A model generated the notes under the pieces. That model made no database searches. It was not told the DNA's origin and worked only from the letters and a program-made list of their open reading frames with translations. The position numbers were made by a program, and so were the translations under genes. A stretch of 64,000 bases of DNA from a virus. Positions 1 through 7,499 of the stretch are shown in pieces (the stretch's first letter is position 1; the number at the start of each line of letters is the position of its first letter). The stretch is from the IMG/VR virus record IMGVR_UViG_3300017917_004576, positions 56,069 through 120,068 of that record; one strand, 5' to 3'.

Positions 1-1
1 A

Positions 2-649
2 TTAATTGATGAAATTTTGGACGATGGTGCATATAGTTTACTAAGAGAAAATAATAGTTATTTAATAACACATAATAGTAATAAGAAGTATTTCTTACCC
101 AATATTCATCAGTGGCATAAAGCAGCATATTTTCAACCAGTACCAGCCGTACTTGTTTCTGGCAAACCGGTTGTGACCATAAATACAGACACTCCATATA
201 TTGTTGCAACAGAAAAGATAACTACTACTCAATCTCAAAATACTAACTCAACAGTTGTTCCCAAACAACTTTTGGCGGATCTAACAGTAAGTGGTTGGCT
301 AGTTGTTGATAAACTTATAGTGAGAGACGGAACAATTGCTTCTTCACTGAGCGATATTGGATTTGAGCCAGAAGTACCAACTGAAGAAACTATTAGTGGA
401 CAAACAATTGTAGATGGAGATCCACCACCACAACAAAATGAAACAGGTGGATCTAACAGCAATGTGTATTGGTCAAACTCAACAGCTTCTGTTAGAAAAG
501 ATGGAGTATATGGTGAAACAGAGCCTCCCTATCCACCAAATGGTAATGGAGAATCATTAGATTGTGAAGACCCACTACTTATAGAGACAAATAATATTCC
601 GTACTGGTGTAGACCAAGCGGTATATTTATAGGTCCTTATTTTTATTAA
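2..649 (+). CDS. C-terminal part of an FGE-fold (sulfatase-modifying-factor-like) surface protein, 5' truncated
   Basis: The frame is open to the left edge, so this is the end of a longer gene; the TTG at 17 is not needed as a start. The first 45 or so residues match the end of the N-terminal half of an FGE/SUMF1-like domain: a DDGAYSL segment, then YFLPNIHQWHKAAYF, equivalent to the EDGAYTL and YHLPTENEWYKAAYY segments of the protein at 58762-60054. The other half of the fold (GNVWEW...GFRV) does not follow. Instead there is a Ser/Thr/Pro-rich tail of about 160 residues. This suggests the same permuted domain order as the other two FGE proteins here, with the missing half outside the window. 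FGE-like folds in phages are usually binding domains rather than enzymes; a tail adhesin role is inferred. Confidence 0.7.
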   Translation, partial: LIDEILDDGAYSLLRENNSYLITHNSNKKYFLPNIHQWHKAAYFQPVPAVLVSGKPVVTINTDTPYIVATEKITTTQSQNTNSTVVPKQLLADLTVSGWLVVDKLIVRDGTIASSLSDIGFEPEVPTEETISGQTIVDGDPPPQQNETGGSNSNVYWSNSTASVRKDGVYGETEPPYPPNGNGESLDCEDPLLIETNNIPYWCRPSGIFIGPYFY

Positions 650-661
650 TAGGAATTAAAT

Positions 662-3238
662 ATGTTATGGTATAATATTCTAAATCCACGTAATTGGCCT
701 GGTGTTAATATTCAAACAGGAAATAATAAAATAGATGGAGTATATTATAATCTATTAAGTAGCAATCATGTTAGCTTAGCAGCTAGTGGTAGTATGTTCT
801 TAGCAGCTAATAGCGGTATAAAGTTAATTAGTAAATCTTTTGTAGATACAAGCGGTATTAGAGCAAGTACTATTTTAGCAGAAAATTTTGGTAAAATTAA
901 TGCTACCGGAGGTATTATTCCATTTTATTCTGGCGTTAATAGTGGAATAGTGATTAAAAAGGATGACTCAACACTAATAACTACTGATTATATTGTATAT
1001 AATACTGGTAATTTTCTATCTTTTCCAGGAGGTTCCCCTGGATCGCTATTATATCTTGTTCCTCAATTTATACAAGATGGTGTTGTCGTCCCCACAACTA
1101 GAAAAATTGCCACATTTGACTATATCAACTTAGTGCCCGAATCAACAGATGCTGAAGGAGAAATTCTTTTTCCTGCTAGCATAAGCACAAATGTTGCTAT
1201 AAAGGCTAATAGTGGTATTGTGTTAGGACCAAATAATGATCTTGAATCTTATAAAGGATATATATTAACTCACAATGGTTCTGGTAATGTTGCTCAGTGG
1301 AAACCAGCAACATATCTAAGGGAAAATTATGATTCACAAGTCCCATATGAGGGATTAGAAGATGTTGGTTTATCGTGGATTAGATTTCCAAGAAGACCGG
1401 TATCATTTTTATCTAATAATAGAATAGCATTTTATTTATCTGATAGAACATGGTCTCCATATCCAGCTGTCACAAGTATAGAGCAGATAATTAAGGAGTT
1501 CGGTGACGGTTTGGATACTATAAGATTAGAAAATTTGGGTGGGGATGGAGAAGAAAGACAATATGTTTTTAGTAAATTCGCCACCACTGATATTTCTCCA
1601 TTTGCAGAATCTGTTCCGACTGGCTTGGTTATAGGTCCGTATGACTTTACAGATATTTTTGAGTCAACAGAAATTTTTGACCCTATGGAAACCGTTGGCG
1701 TCGGACAGTCCCCAACACCTGTTCCTGTTTTAATAGTACACATGTGTCCATCTGATCCATTATTACAAAGCACATTCTTAGATCAGAATGGATTTGCTTT
1801 TTCTGTTACGAAAGGTGGCTATTTACCTATGCAGTTGTCTCCGGATGCTATAGATCCACTATTGTGTCCAGATGCTACAAATTTAACTTTTAAACCATCA
1901 ACATCTAATAATATTAGTATAAGACCAAATATTTTTACTTCATTCAATATGCTTGGAGAAAATATTGATTTCTTAATTTATGGCAAAAAAACTATTCCAT
2001 ATAATAATTATGTTAGTGATATATATGAACTAAATGAAAATTATATTCCTAAAGGTTTAGAACCAGCTTTTAAAGTAGACGCTAATATCGAAAATTCTGT
2101 TATAGGATCTCCATCTGGTGTTGTATTTAGTAGATATTTAGATAGAAATAAAACTATTCCATCTGGATGGAGTTTTGATGATAAAGCTAAAATTAGTATA
2201 AATACTAGTGGATCATATATTTTATCTAGTATACCAAGTGGAAATTCTACATTATCTACATATGCAGATTTAACAATAAGTGGACACACATATTCTACAA
2301 CAATAACGACAGAAGACATATATTTAAAACCTGCACCATCTCAAGATAATACAGGAAAATATATTGCTAATGCTTTATTAACTATAGATAGTAATGGAAA
2401 AATTGTATCTAGAACACCAAGAACCAATCCAACGGTACCATCTAGACCATTGAATGTTAGAGGGTCTGTTGGTCATTACAATGCCGGTGCCGGTAATTAC
2501 GAATATTCAATTCAGTGGGATGCTCCAACAAACGATGGAAATAGTAGTATTATTAAATATTATATTCAATTTTCATTAGACGATGGATCAACTTGGACTA
2601 ACGCTCAGGATACAGCCCCAAACAGCACGGCCTATATTGATAGAGGAATATCCAATCAACAATCTTGTACTATCAAAAGTGTTGGTAGCAATATTATTTT
2701 CAGAGTAGCTGCTCAAAATAAAGTTGGTATCGGATCTTATTCCGAAGCCACATCAATATTTGTAACAAATACAACCGTACCAACTTCTCCCATATCACTA
2801 TCTGGAACTAGAGAAGTTATAGATACTAATATTTCTCAAATTAATTTATCTTGGGGCGATAGCGCCCAATTAGGACTTGGTGGAGAAGCAGCGTTTTCTG
2901 GTTATGTGATAGAAGAATCAGAAGATTATGGTAATACTTGGTACTATTATAATTTACCATCTGGAAATAATTTTATCACAGATACCGACGAGACTATAAC
3001 AGGCTTATCTAGTAGAAAAGATTATTTATATAGAATTAGTGCATGGAATACCAGCGGGCCTAGCGCATATTCATTTTTATATTCTTCTGGCTTGACCATA
3101 ATTGAAATTGATCCAGAAGAAGGTGAGGCTGTTATTGATAATAATACTCAAACAGCAGAAGAAATACAAGAAGCAGAAGATATCTTAGGTAATTGGGATT
3201 TTGGTGTTATTTTATTCACAGGAGTGTGTAGCATATGA
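662..3238 (+). CDS. Fibre-like virion protein with two fibronectin type III domains
   Basis: An 858-residue protein starting 12 bases after the previous stop. The N-terminal 200 residues are rich in Ser, Gly and Asn with short repeated beta-type motifs (SGIKLISKS, NSGIVIKKD, NSGIVLGPN), as in phage fibre shafts. The middle has no family I recognise. Residues about 589-700 and 705-815 look like two FN3 domains: each opens with Pro-rich VPSRPLNV or VPTSPISL, has a Trp-containing strand (YSIQWDAP, INLSWGD), and ends in YRISAWN-like or FRVAAQN-like strands. FN3 pairs are common surface modules on tail proteins and bind carbohydrate or other proteins. The acidic C-terminal tail ends in a short hydrophobic strand. 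It overlaps the next gene by 4 bases. Confidence 0.6.
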   Translation: MLWYNILNPRNWPGVNIQTGNNKIDGVYYNLLSSNHVSLAASGSMFLAANSGIKLISKSFVDTSGIRASTILAENFGKINATGGIIPFYSGVNSGIVIKKDDSTLITTDYIVYNTGNFLSFPGGSPGSLLYLVPQFIQDGVVVPTTRKIATFDYINLVPESTDAEGEILFPASISTNVAIKANSGIVLGPNNDLESYKGYILTHNGSGNVAQWKPATYLRENYDSQVPYEGLEDVGLSWIRFPRRPVSFLSNNRIAFYLSDRTWSPYPAVTSIEQIIKEFGDGLDTIRLENLGGDGEERQYVFSKFATTDISPFAESVPTGLVIGPYDFTDIFESTEIFDPMETVGVGQSPTPVPVLIVHMCPSDPLLQSTFLDQNGFAFSVTKGGYLPMQLSPDAIDPLLCPDATNLTFKPSTSNNISIRPNIFTSFNMLGENIDFLIYGKKTIPYNNYVSDIYELNENYIPKGLEPAFKVDANIENSVIGSPSGVVFSRYLDRNKTIPSGWSFDDKAKISINTSGSYILSSIPSGNSTLSTYADLTISGHTYSTTITTEDIYLKPAPSQDNTGKYIANALLTIDSNGKIVSRTPRTNPTVPSRPLNVRGSVGHYNAGAGNYEYSIQWDAPTNDGNSSIIKYYIQFSLDDGSTWTNAQDTAPNSTAYIDRGISNQQSCTIKSVGSNIIFRVAAQNKVGIGSYSEATSIFVTNTTVPTSPISLSGTREVIDTNISQINLSWGDSAQLGLGGEAAFSGYVIEESEDYGNTWYYYNLPSGNNFITDTDETITGLSSRKDYLYRISAWNTSGPSAYSFLYSSGLTIIEIDPEEGEAVIDNNTQTAEEIQEAEDILGNWDFGVILFTGVCSI

Positions 3239-3777
3239 GACTTCAACTTAAAAGAGATGAAACCGGAACAGGTTTTCCAGCACCAGATCAAATAGCTGTT
3301 GGAGAATTAGTTATAAACAGTAAAACAGGTAAATTATATACAAAATTAGTGGATGGTTCAATTATGGAATGGATAGGACAAAAAATATGTTTTGAACCTT
3401 TACCAATTATATCATTTGAATATAATAATACTAATATATCTAATATAGATAAATTTTGTTGTGCTGGAGATAACATAATTGTTAAAGTAGATAAATTAAA
3501 AATAGAACCTTTTATTTATAATTTTGATTTTATAGAACTAACACAAAATTCTGGATCAGAATTAATATCTATCTCTGATCCAAGATTTGAAACATATACA
3601 GAAACTGTCGATGGAATCACAAGAAATATTAGGAAAGCTGTTATTCCTATTAATTTTTCTATAAAAAATACAAACTATAATAATATTAGTATGTTCAAAT
3701 TTATAGTTAGTGATTCTAATCTAACAACTATTACTGAACAAATAATCACACTTAAATGTTTGGAAGCATCACTATGA
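3235..3777 (+). CDS. Small tail-fibre-associated protein with a 'GELVINSKTGKLYTK' N-terminus
   Basis: 180 residues; start ATGA overlaps the stop of the FN3 protein. The N-terminus (LQLKRDETGTGFPAP, then VGELVINSKTGKLYTKL) is a widespread phage tail-fibre motif in which a GELxxNxxTGKLYxK turn follows a short charged strand, often at attachment points. The rest is beta-rich with single Cys residues at CCAG and near the end (TLKC), resembling the Cys-terminated Ig-like units of the following genes. Role as an adaptor or fibre accessory is inferred. Confidence 0.5.
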   Translation: MRLQLKRDETGTGFPAPDQIAVGELVINSKTGKLYTKLVDGSIMEWIGQKICFEPLPIISFEYNNTNISNIDKFCCAGDNIIVKVDKLKIEPFIYNFDFIELTQNSGSELISISDPRFETYTETVDGITRNIRKAVIPINFSIKNTNYNNISMFKFIVSDSNLTTITEQIITLKCLEASL

Positions 3778-4658
3778 TAAATATAAAGAATTTTAGTTTA
3801 TCAGATGGTGAGTCTGGTATATTGCTAGTATTTCCACAAGTACCGCAATCTTTGCCAAATAAAGACATTTATATTATTGATTTTAAAGTTTCATCAGTTT
3901 TACCAACATTATCCCCACCGACTGTTTCATTTATTCCGGAAAATCCCGCATATACAATAATAAAAAACAAAAATTTCTCACCAACTGTTAATATTAAAAT
4001 AAAAGCTAATCATAATTTTGAAACACAGTCATTGATTCAAAGTGTTATTAAAGATCAATATAATAATATTATTTATAATGATTATATTTTAGTTATATGT
4101 TCTCCAGTTTCAGAATTTAGTTTCAAAGGAAGACTGTTGAGTTGGACAACATCAGAAGGCGTTGGTCCTAATGGTGGGTCTATTCTCAGAATGAATGATG
4201 CTAATGCTACTGCTTCTTTATTATCTGGAATGATTGTTAAAGGGCCTGGAATACCGGAAGACAAAACAGTGTCAATTCGAAGCTTTATTCAGGGTAGTTC
4301 GACTGATATTGAATTATCAGAAAATTTAAATGTTTCGTTAAATAATTATTCTGGAACTTATATTTTTTCCAGGTCTTTGACATGTGCAAATAGTGAACAA
4401 TTAATTAATAAAATTATACAAAATAATTATACTATTCTAAATAAATCAAATAACTGGACGCAAACTTATGACGAACAAGTTATTGTGAAATTTGTTAGAT
4501 TAGATCTATTGGATGATGATATTGAGGTCTTTTTACCCTTAAAAAATATTAGTGTTATAGTAGACAAAAATACAGCCGCTCCAATTCCCTCTGTTGCTGA
4601 TATATATGGTGTTGGTAGAGTAATCAACTCCTCTATTTGCTTAGTAAATATTTCGTAG
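3774..4658 (+). CDS. Predicted beta-rich virion protein, function unknown
   Basis: I chose the ATG at 3774, which overlaps the upstream stop as ATGA, over an earlier in-frame ATG at 3756 inside the previous gene. The 294-residue product has an N-terminal segment with alternating hydrophobic residues and a VSFIPENPAYTI strand, then a YILVICSP segment that ends the first unit, like the Cys-ended units of neighbouring genes. A Gly/Ser-rich middle part (GRLLSWTTSEG, GTYIFSR) follows. No enzymatic motif was seen. The context places it among tail-surface proteins. Confidence 0.5.
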   Translation: MINIKNFSLSDGESGILLVFPQVPQSLPNKDIYIIDFKVSSVLPTLSPPTVSFIPENPAYTIIKNKNFSPTVNIKIKANHNFETQSLIQSVIKDQYNNIIYNDYILVICSPVSEFSFKGRLLSWTTSEGVGPNGGSILRMNDANATASLLSGMIVKGPGIPEDKTVSIRSFIQGSSTDIELSENLNVSLNNYSGTYIFSRSLTCANSEQLINKIIQNNYTILNKSNNWTQTYDEQVIVKFVRLDLLDDDIEVFLPLKNISVIVDKNTAAPIPSVADIYGVGRVINSSICLVNIS

Positions 4659-4664
4659 ATGACT

Positions 4665-4678
4665 TAGGTGTATATTAC
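4665..4678 (+). promoter_or_regulatory. Putative phage-specific promoter element GGTGTATATTACT
   Basis: The 54-base gap before the gene at 4713 contains TAGGTGTATATTACTTA. The same core, GGTGTAT(AT)TA, occurs in minus-strand orientation in front of four gene starts elsewhere in the window. This is the only plus-strand intergenic copy I found, and the gap is the longest in the first 7 kb. No good -35 hexamer sits upstream, so a phage-encoded polymerase or sigma factor is a possible reader (inference). Confidence 0.45.
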
Positions 4679-4712
4679 TTATAATTAAATTACTTTTAAG
4701 ATATTAATTTAT

Positions 4713-5924
4713 ATGATTATTAATAATCAATTTTATATTTTTACATACGCTGGATCTGAACCATTAAACCTAATGGAAATTCCAGAGGAATTTAGCAATA
4801 ATCCAATATTGTTATCACAATATAACACATTTATACAATCTATAGACTCCATATATGGTAGTCAAAATATAAATGATAATATTCCAGTATTTTGGACTCG
4901 TAGGGTTTCTTTAACAGATTCTCTTGGAAATAATAATATCGGTTATCAACCACACCCTGACTCAACTCTTACACAATTAGATTCAAAAGAATCTTATTAT
5001 GTTATAGTAAGAAATTTGGATAGTCTACCTATAATTGTTCCCATATTAGGAGATGCCGTAGCAGGATTCACTGATAATAGTCTAGCTCCAATTATAACAG
5101 GAATAAATAATATTTCTCTTTCAGCTAATTCTGGTAATAGTATTGTAATAAAACCAGAAATAGGACAACTTCAACAATATGAAACATATTCGTATGAGTA
5201 CAAGGGCTTATCTGCAAATTGGCCAATTACCATATCGCCAATATCCGGAATAATTAGGCCATCAACAGATAAGGCTAAATTAAGTTCAGTTTTATCTTTT
5301 TGTGCAACTTCTGGTTCCTGTTGTTCTTGTGTAATTGATCCAGATATAATTATGGGCAATATTAAAAATAGATGTCCTAACTTTAATGAGATAGATTTAT
5401 ATAGTACATTCGAATTAGAAATAAAACCAGTATCTTTTAGTGGTATAACTGTTAAGAGCAATCCTATCACAATGGAGTGCAAAGACTGCTTACCAAGAGT
5501 ACGCATTAATTTACAACAATATAGTCCATCTATAGATCTTACATCCACAAACACTGTCAATGTTTCTTCTGTAATATCTAATTTGGAACCGACACAAAAT
5601 TATACTTATGAATATGTTGGTATTGGTGGCAATTGGCCAGCTATGTTTATAACACCAATTAGTGGAGTTATAACTTCTTACAGGCCAAATGAAGACTTTA
5701 CACTAACATCAAGACTAACATTCTGTCCAACAACTGGTCTTTGTCCATCTACGGATTCTTCTGTTTTAGATTATACTGTTGATCCAAAATTTATAGAATC
5801 TTATTACACATCTTTTGTTCTAAAAATTACCCCAAACACATGTACGGAGCCATATTATTTATTTCAAAACAGCAGTAGTGTATATAGCACGCCACTAACA
5901 ATATATTGTAATGATTGCTTATAA
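4713..5924 (+). CDS. Virion protein with two tandem 'NWP...ISG...Cys' Ig-like repeats
   Basis: 403 residues. After a 125-residue N-terminal region come two copies of a domain of about 135 residues (about 127-260 and 261-403). Each has a YSYEY or YTYEY strand, then a Gly/Asn segment ending in NWP (169-171 and 307-309), a PISG turn, an LSFC or LTFC strand, a Cys-rich loop (CCSC, GLC), and a closing MECKDC or IYCNDC pair. The same unit recurs in the next gene, so this is a modular repeat family. Conserved Cys pairs suggest disulfides or metal binding outside the cell. I do not recognise the family; an Ig-like adhesive or decorative role is inferred. Confidence 0.55.
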   Translation: MIINNQFYIFTYAGSEPLNLMEIPEEFSNNPILLSQYNTFIQSIDSIYGSQNINDNIPVFWTRRVSLTDSLGNNNIGYQPHPDSTLTQLDSKESYYVIVRNLDSLPIIVPILGDAVAGFTDNSLAPIITGINNISLSANSGNSIVIKPEIGQLQQYETYSYEYKGLSANWPITISPISGIIRPSTDKAKLSSVLSFCATSGSCCSCVIDPDIIMGNIKNRCPNFNEIDLYSTFELEIKPVSFSGITVKSNPITMECKDCLPRVRINLQQYSPSIDLTSTNTVNVSSVISNLEPTQNYTYEYVGIGGNWPAMFITPISGVITSYRPNEDFTLTSRLTFCPTTGLCPSTDSSVLDYTVDPKFIESYYTSFVLKITPNTCTEPYYLFQNSSSVYSTPLTIYCNDCL

Positions 5925-5935
5925 GGTTTTTAATT

Positions 5936-7075
5936 ATGAAAAAAAATAATAACTTTAATCTATCTATTCCAGTTAGTGGATTAATAAAAAGAGAAGATTA
6001 TAGATACGATATAGTCGGACTTGGTGGGAATTGGCCCGTTATAGCGTTGCCTCCTAGCGGTTCTTTTACAGCAACAAGTAAAACTAGAAATATAGATACT
6101 ACTATTATATTTTTACCCACAACAGGATCATCTCACAATCAAAACTATTTAGATTATGATCTATTAACTTGTGGGTATCAAACAGACGAAGTATTCACGA
6201 ATATATCTGCCAAAGTCACTAGTTTGGGAGATGGGTCAATTATTCAATCTCCGGTTCAACTTGTTAAATGCTCGGGATGCGTTTATCAAATGGGTGTTGA
6301 TATTTCTGGATGTGGCAGTCAAAACTGCGAAACTATTCCTAGTAAAATTACTTTAACGTCATCTAATATAGTTAGTATTACTGGGATAGCTAGTGGATTA
6401 TTACCTAATGCGAAATATAATTATAGTTTTACATGTAATGATAGTAATTGGCCTAGCATATTAAAACCCATTAGTGGATCATTTATTGCGTCACAAGATG
6501 GAACAGAAACTATAGTTAGCAAATTAATGTTTTGCTATCCTTCCGGAAATTGTCCCAGCGGAACATCGAATTTATTACCATATACTCTTGATAGTATGGC
6601 TGAAAAAGATCTTAATAATAAAAAACTTCATACGAACTTGACATTGAGTATACTATCGGAGTGTGGTGATTTAGCAACTAGTAAAGAGACCGCTATAGAA
6701 TGCGATAATTGTCTACCGTGTGTTAGATACGCTAATATTGTTTTTAGTGGATCTCCATTAATAACGCTAGAACCAGGATGTTGTCAAGGTCAAAAATTTA
6801 TGAGCGTTAATGTTAGTAATGCTATTCCTGGAGAAAAATATACTTATAATTTTGATAGTATTCCTTCTAGCGGCACACAGTTTTTAACATTTAGCCCAAG
6901 TAGTGGGGAGATTTATTTTGGGAGTGGCGGATATGGAAAAATAAATACTATAATGAGTACCAATCTTACTGATTATGCTCAAACTTTATTAACTGTTGAA
7001 CTGATTCATACAAATACAAATATAAAGGTTCATGACACTGTTGGATTAGCTTGCAGAAGTGATTCGTGTGATTGA
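5936..7075 (+). CDS. Virion protein with three 'NWP...SG...Cys' Ig-like repeats
   Basis: The ATG at 5936, 11 bases after the upstream stop, is preferred to an earlier TTG inside the previous gene. The 379-residue product begins almost inside a repeat: residues 1-115 form one unit (YRYDIVGLGGNWP, PPSG, then KCSGC), 116-260 a second (YNYSF...NWP, PISG, MFC, ECDNC), and 261-379 a third, more divergent one (YTYNF, PSSG, ACRSDSC). The abrupt start and the clean junction with the previous gene suggest the two were once one polypeptide, or that units are exchanged across gene borders. Confidence 0.55.
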   Translation: MKKNNNFNLSIPVSGLIKREDYRYDIVGLGGNWPVIALPPSGSFTATSKTRNIDTTIIFLPTTGSSHNQNYLDYDLLTCGYQTDEVFTNISAKVTSLGDGSIIQSPVQLVKCSGCVYQMGVDISGCGSQNCETIPSKITLTSSNIVSITGIASGLLPNAKYNYSFTCNDSNWPSILKPISGSFIASQDGTETIVSKLMFCYPSGNCPSGTSNLLPYTLDSMAEKDLNNKKLHTNLTLSILSECGDLATSKETAIECDNCLPCVRYANIVFSGSPLITLEPGCCQGQKFMSVNVSNAIPGEKYTYNFDSIPSSGTQFLTFSPSSGEIYFGSGGYGKINTIMSTNLTDYAQTLLTVELIHTNTNIKVHDTVGLACRSDSCD

Positions 7076-7093
7076 CCAACTAAGGACTAAGAT

Positions 7094-7432
7094 ATGACAG
7101 ATATTTTTGTTTCTACAGATATTATTCCGATTCAATTAAATAATTTATTAATATGTCATGAGTATCTTGTAACCTATAAAATACACTATGCTCAAAATCA
7201 ATATAATGCTAATTTAGATAAATATTCTTTTAATTTTAGAGCAGCTAGTTCTGTTAAAAATATTTTTGTTTTACTCACCAAAGATACGAGAATTAGTAAT
7301 CTATTGTTAGAGGTTAATGTTTTTGATATTAATGAAAATAATAGTTTAACTTATAGTAATTTTATTAAGTGTCCAGATTATAATAGTTGTGATCCTCCTA
7401 TACCTACTCCCACACCAACAGTAATAGTATGA
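7094..7432 (+). CDS. Small beta-rich virion protein ending in a Thr-Pro linker
   Basis: 112 residues, start 18 bases after the previous stop with an AAGGA ribosome-binding site. A single Ig-like unit (YLVTYKIHY, FNFRAAS, LLLEVNVFD) ends with KCPDYNSC, the same closing Cys pattern as the repeats of the two preceding genes. It finishes with a short PTPTPTVIV tail, reminiscent of the long Thr-Pro linkers of the FGE proteins near the other end of the window. Its stop overlaps a 20-codon ORF as ATGA. Confidence 0.45.
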   Translation: MTDIFVSTDIIPIQLNNLLICHEYLVTYKIHYAQNQYNANLDKYSFNFRAASSVKNIFVLLTKDTRISNLLLEVNVFDINENNSLTYSNFIKCPDYNSCDPPIPTPTPTVIV

Positions 7433-7491
7433 ATGGACAAGCATATATTAGTAATGATAGTGGAATTTCTTGGACACAAAAAAATATTTAA
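7429..7491 (+). CDS. 20-residue Asp-box (BNR) micro-ORF, probable remnant
   Basis: This ORF starts with an ATGA overlap on the preceding gene and encodes MNGQAYISNDSGISWTQKNI. It matches one repeat unit of the Asp-box protein at 58277-58708 (GGQIYVSTDKGLTWTPKEN): the S-x-D-x-G-x-[ST]-W core is intact. One unit cannot fold as a propeller, so this is more likely the remnant of a larger Asp-box gene, kept because it is translationally coupled. An alternative is a functional short peptide. Confidence 0.35.
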   Translation: MNGQAYISNDSGISWTQKNI

Positions 7492-7499
7492 TATAAAAT

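Noticed and set aside
5915-5935. Upstream TTG start for the three-repeat gene
   Set aside because: It lies inside the previous gene and adds residues unlike the repeat; the ATG at 5936 has a better position.
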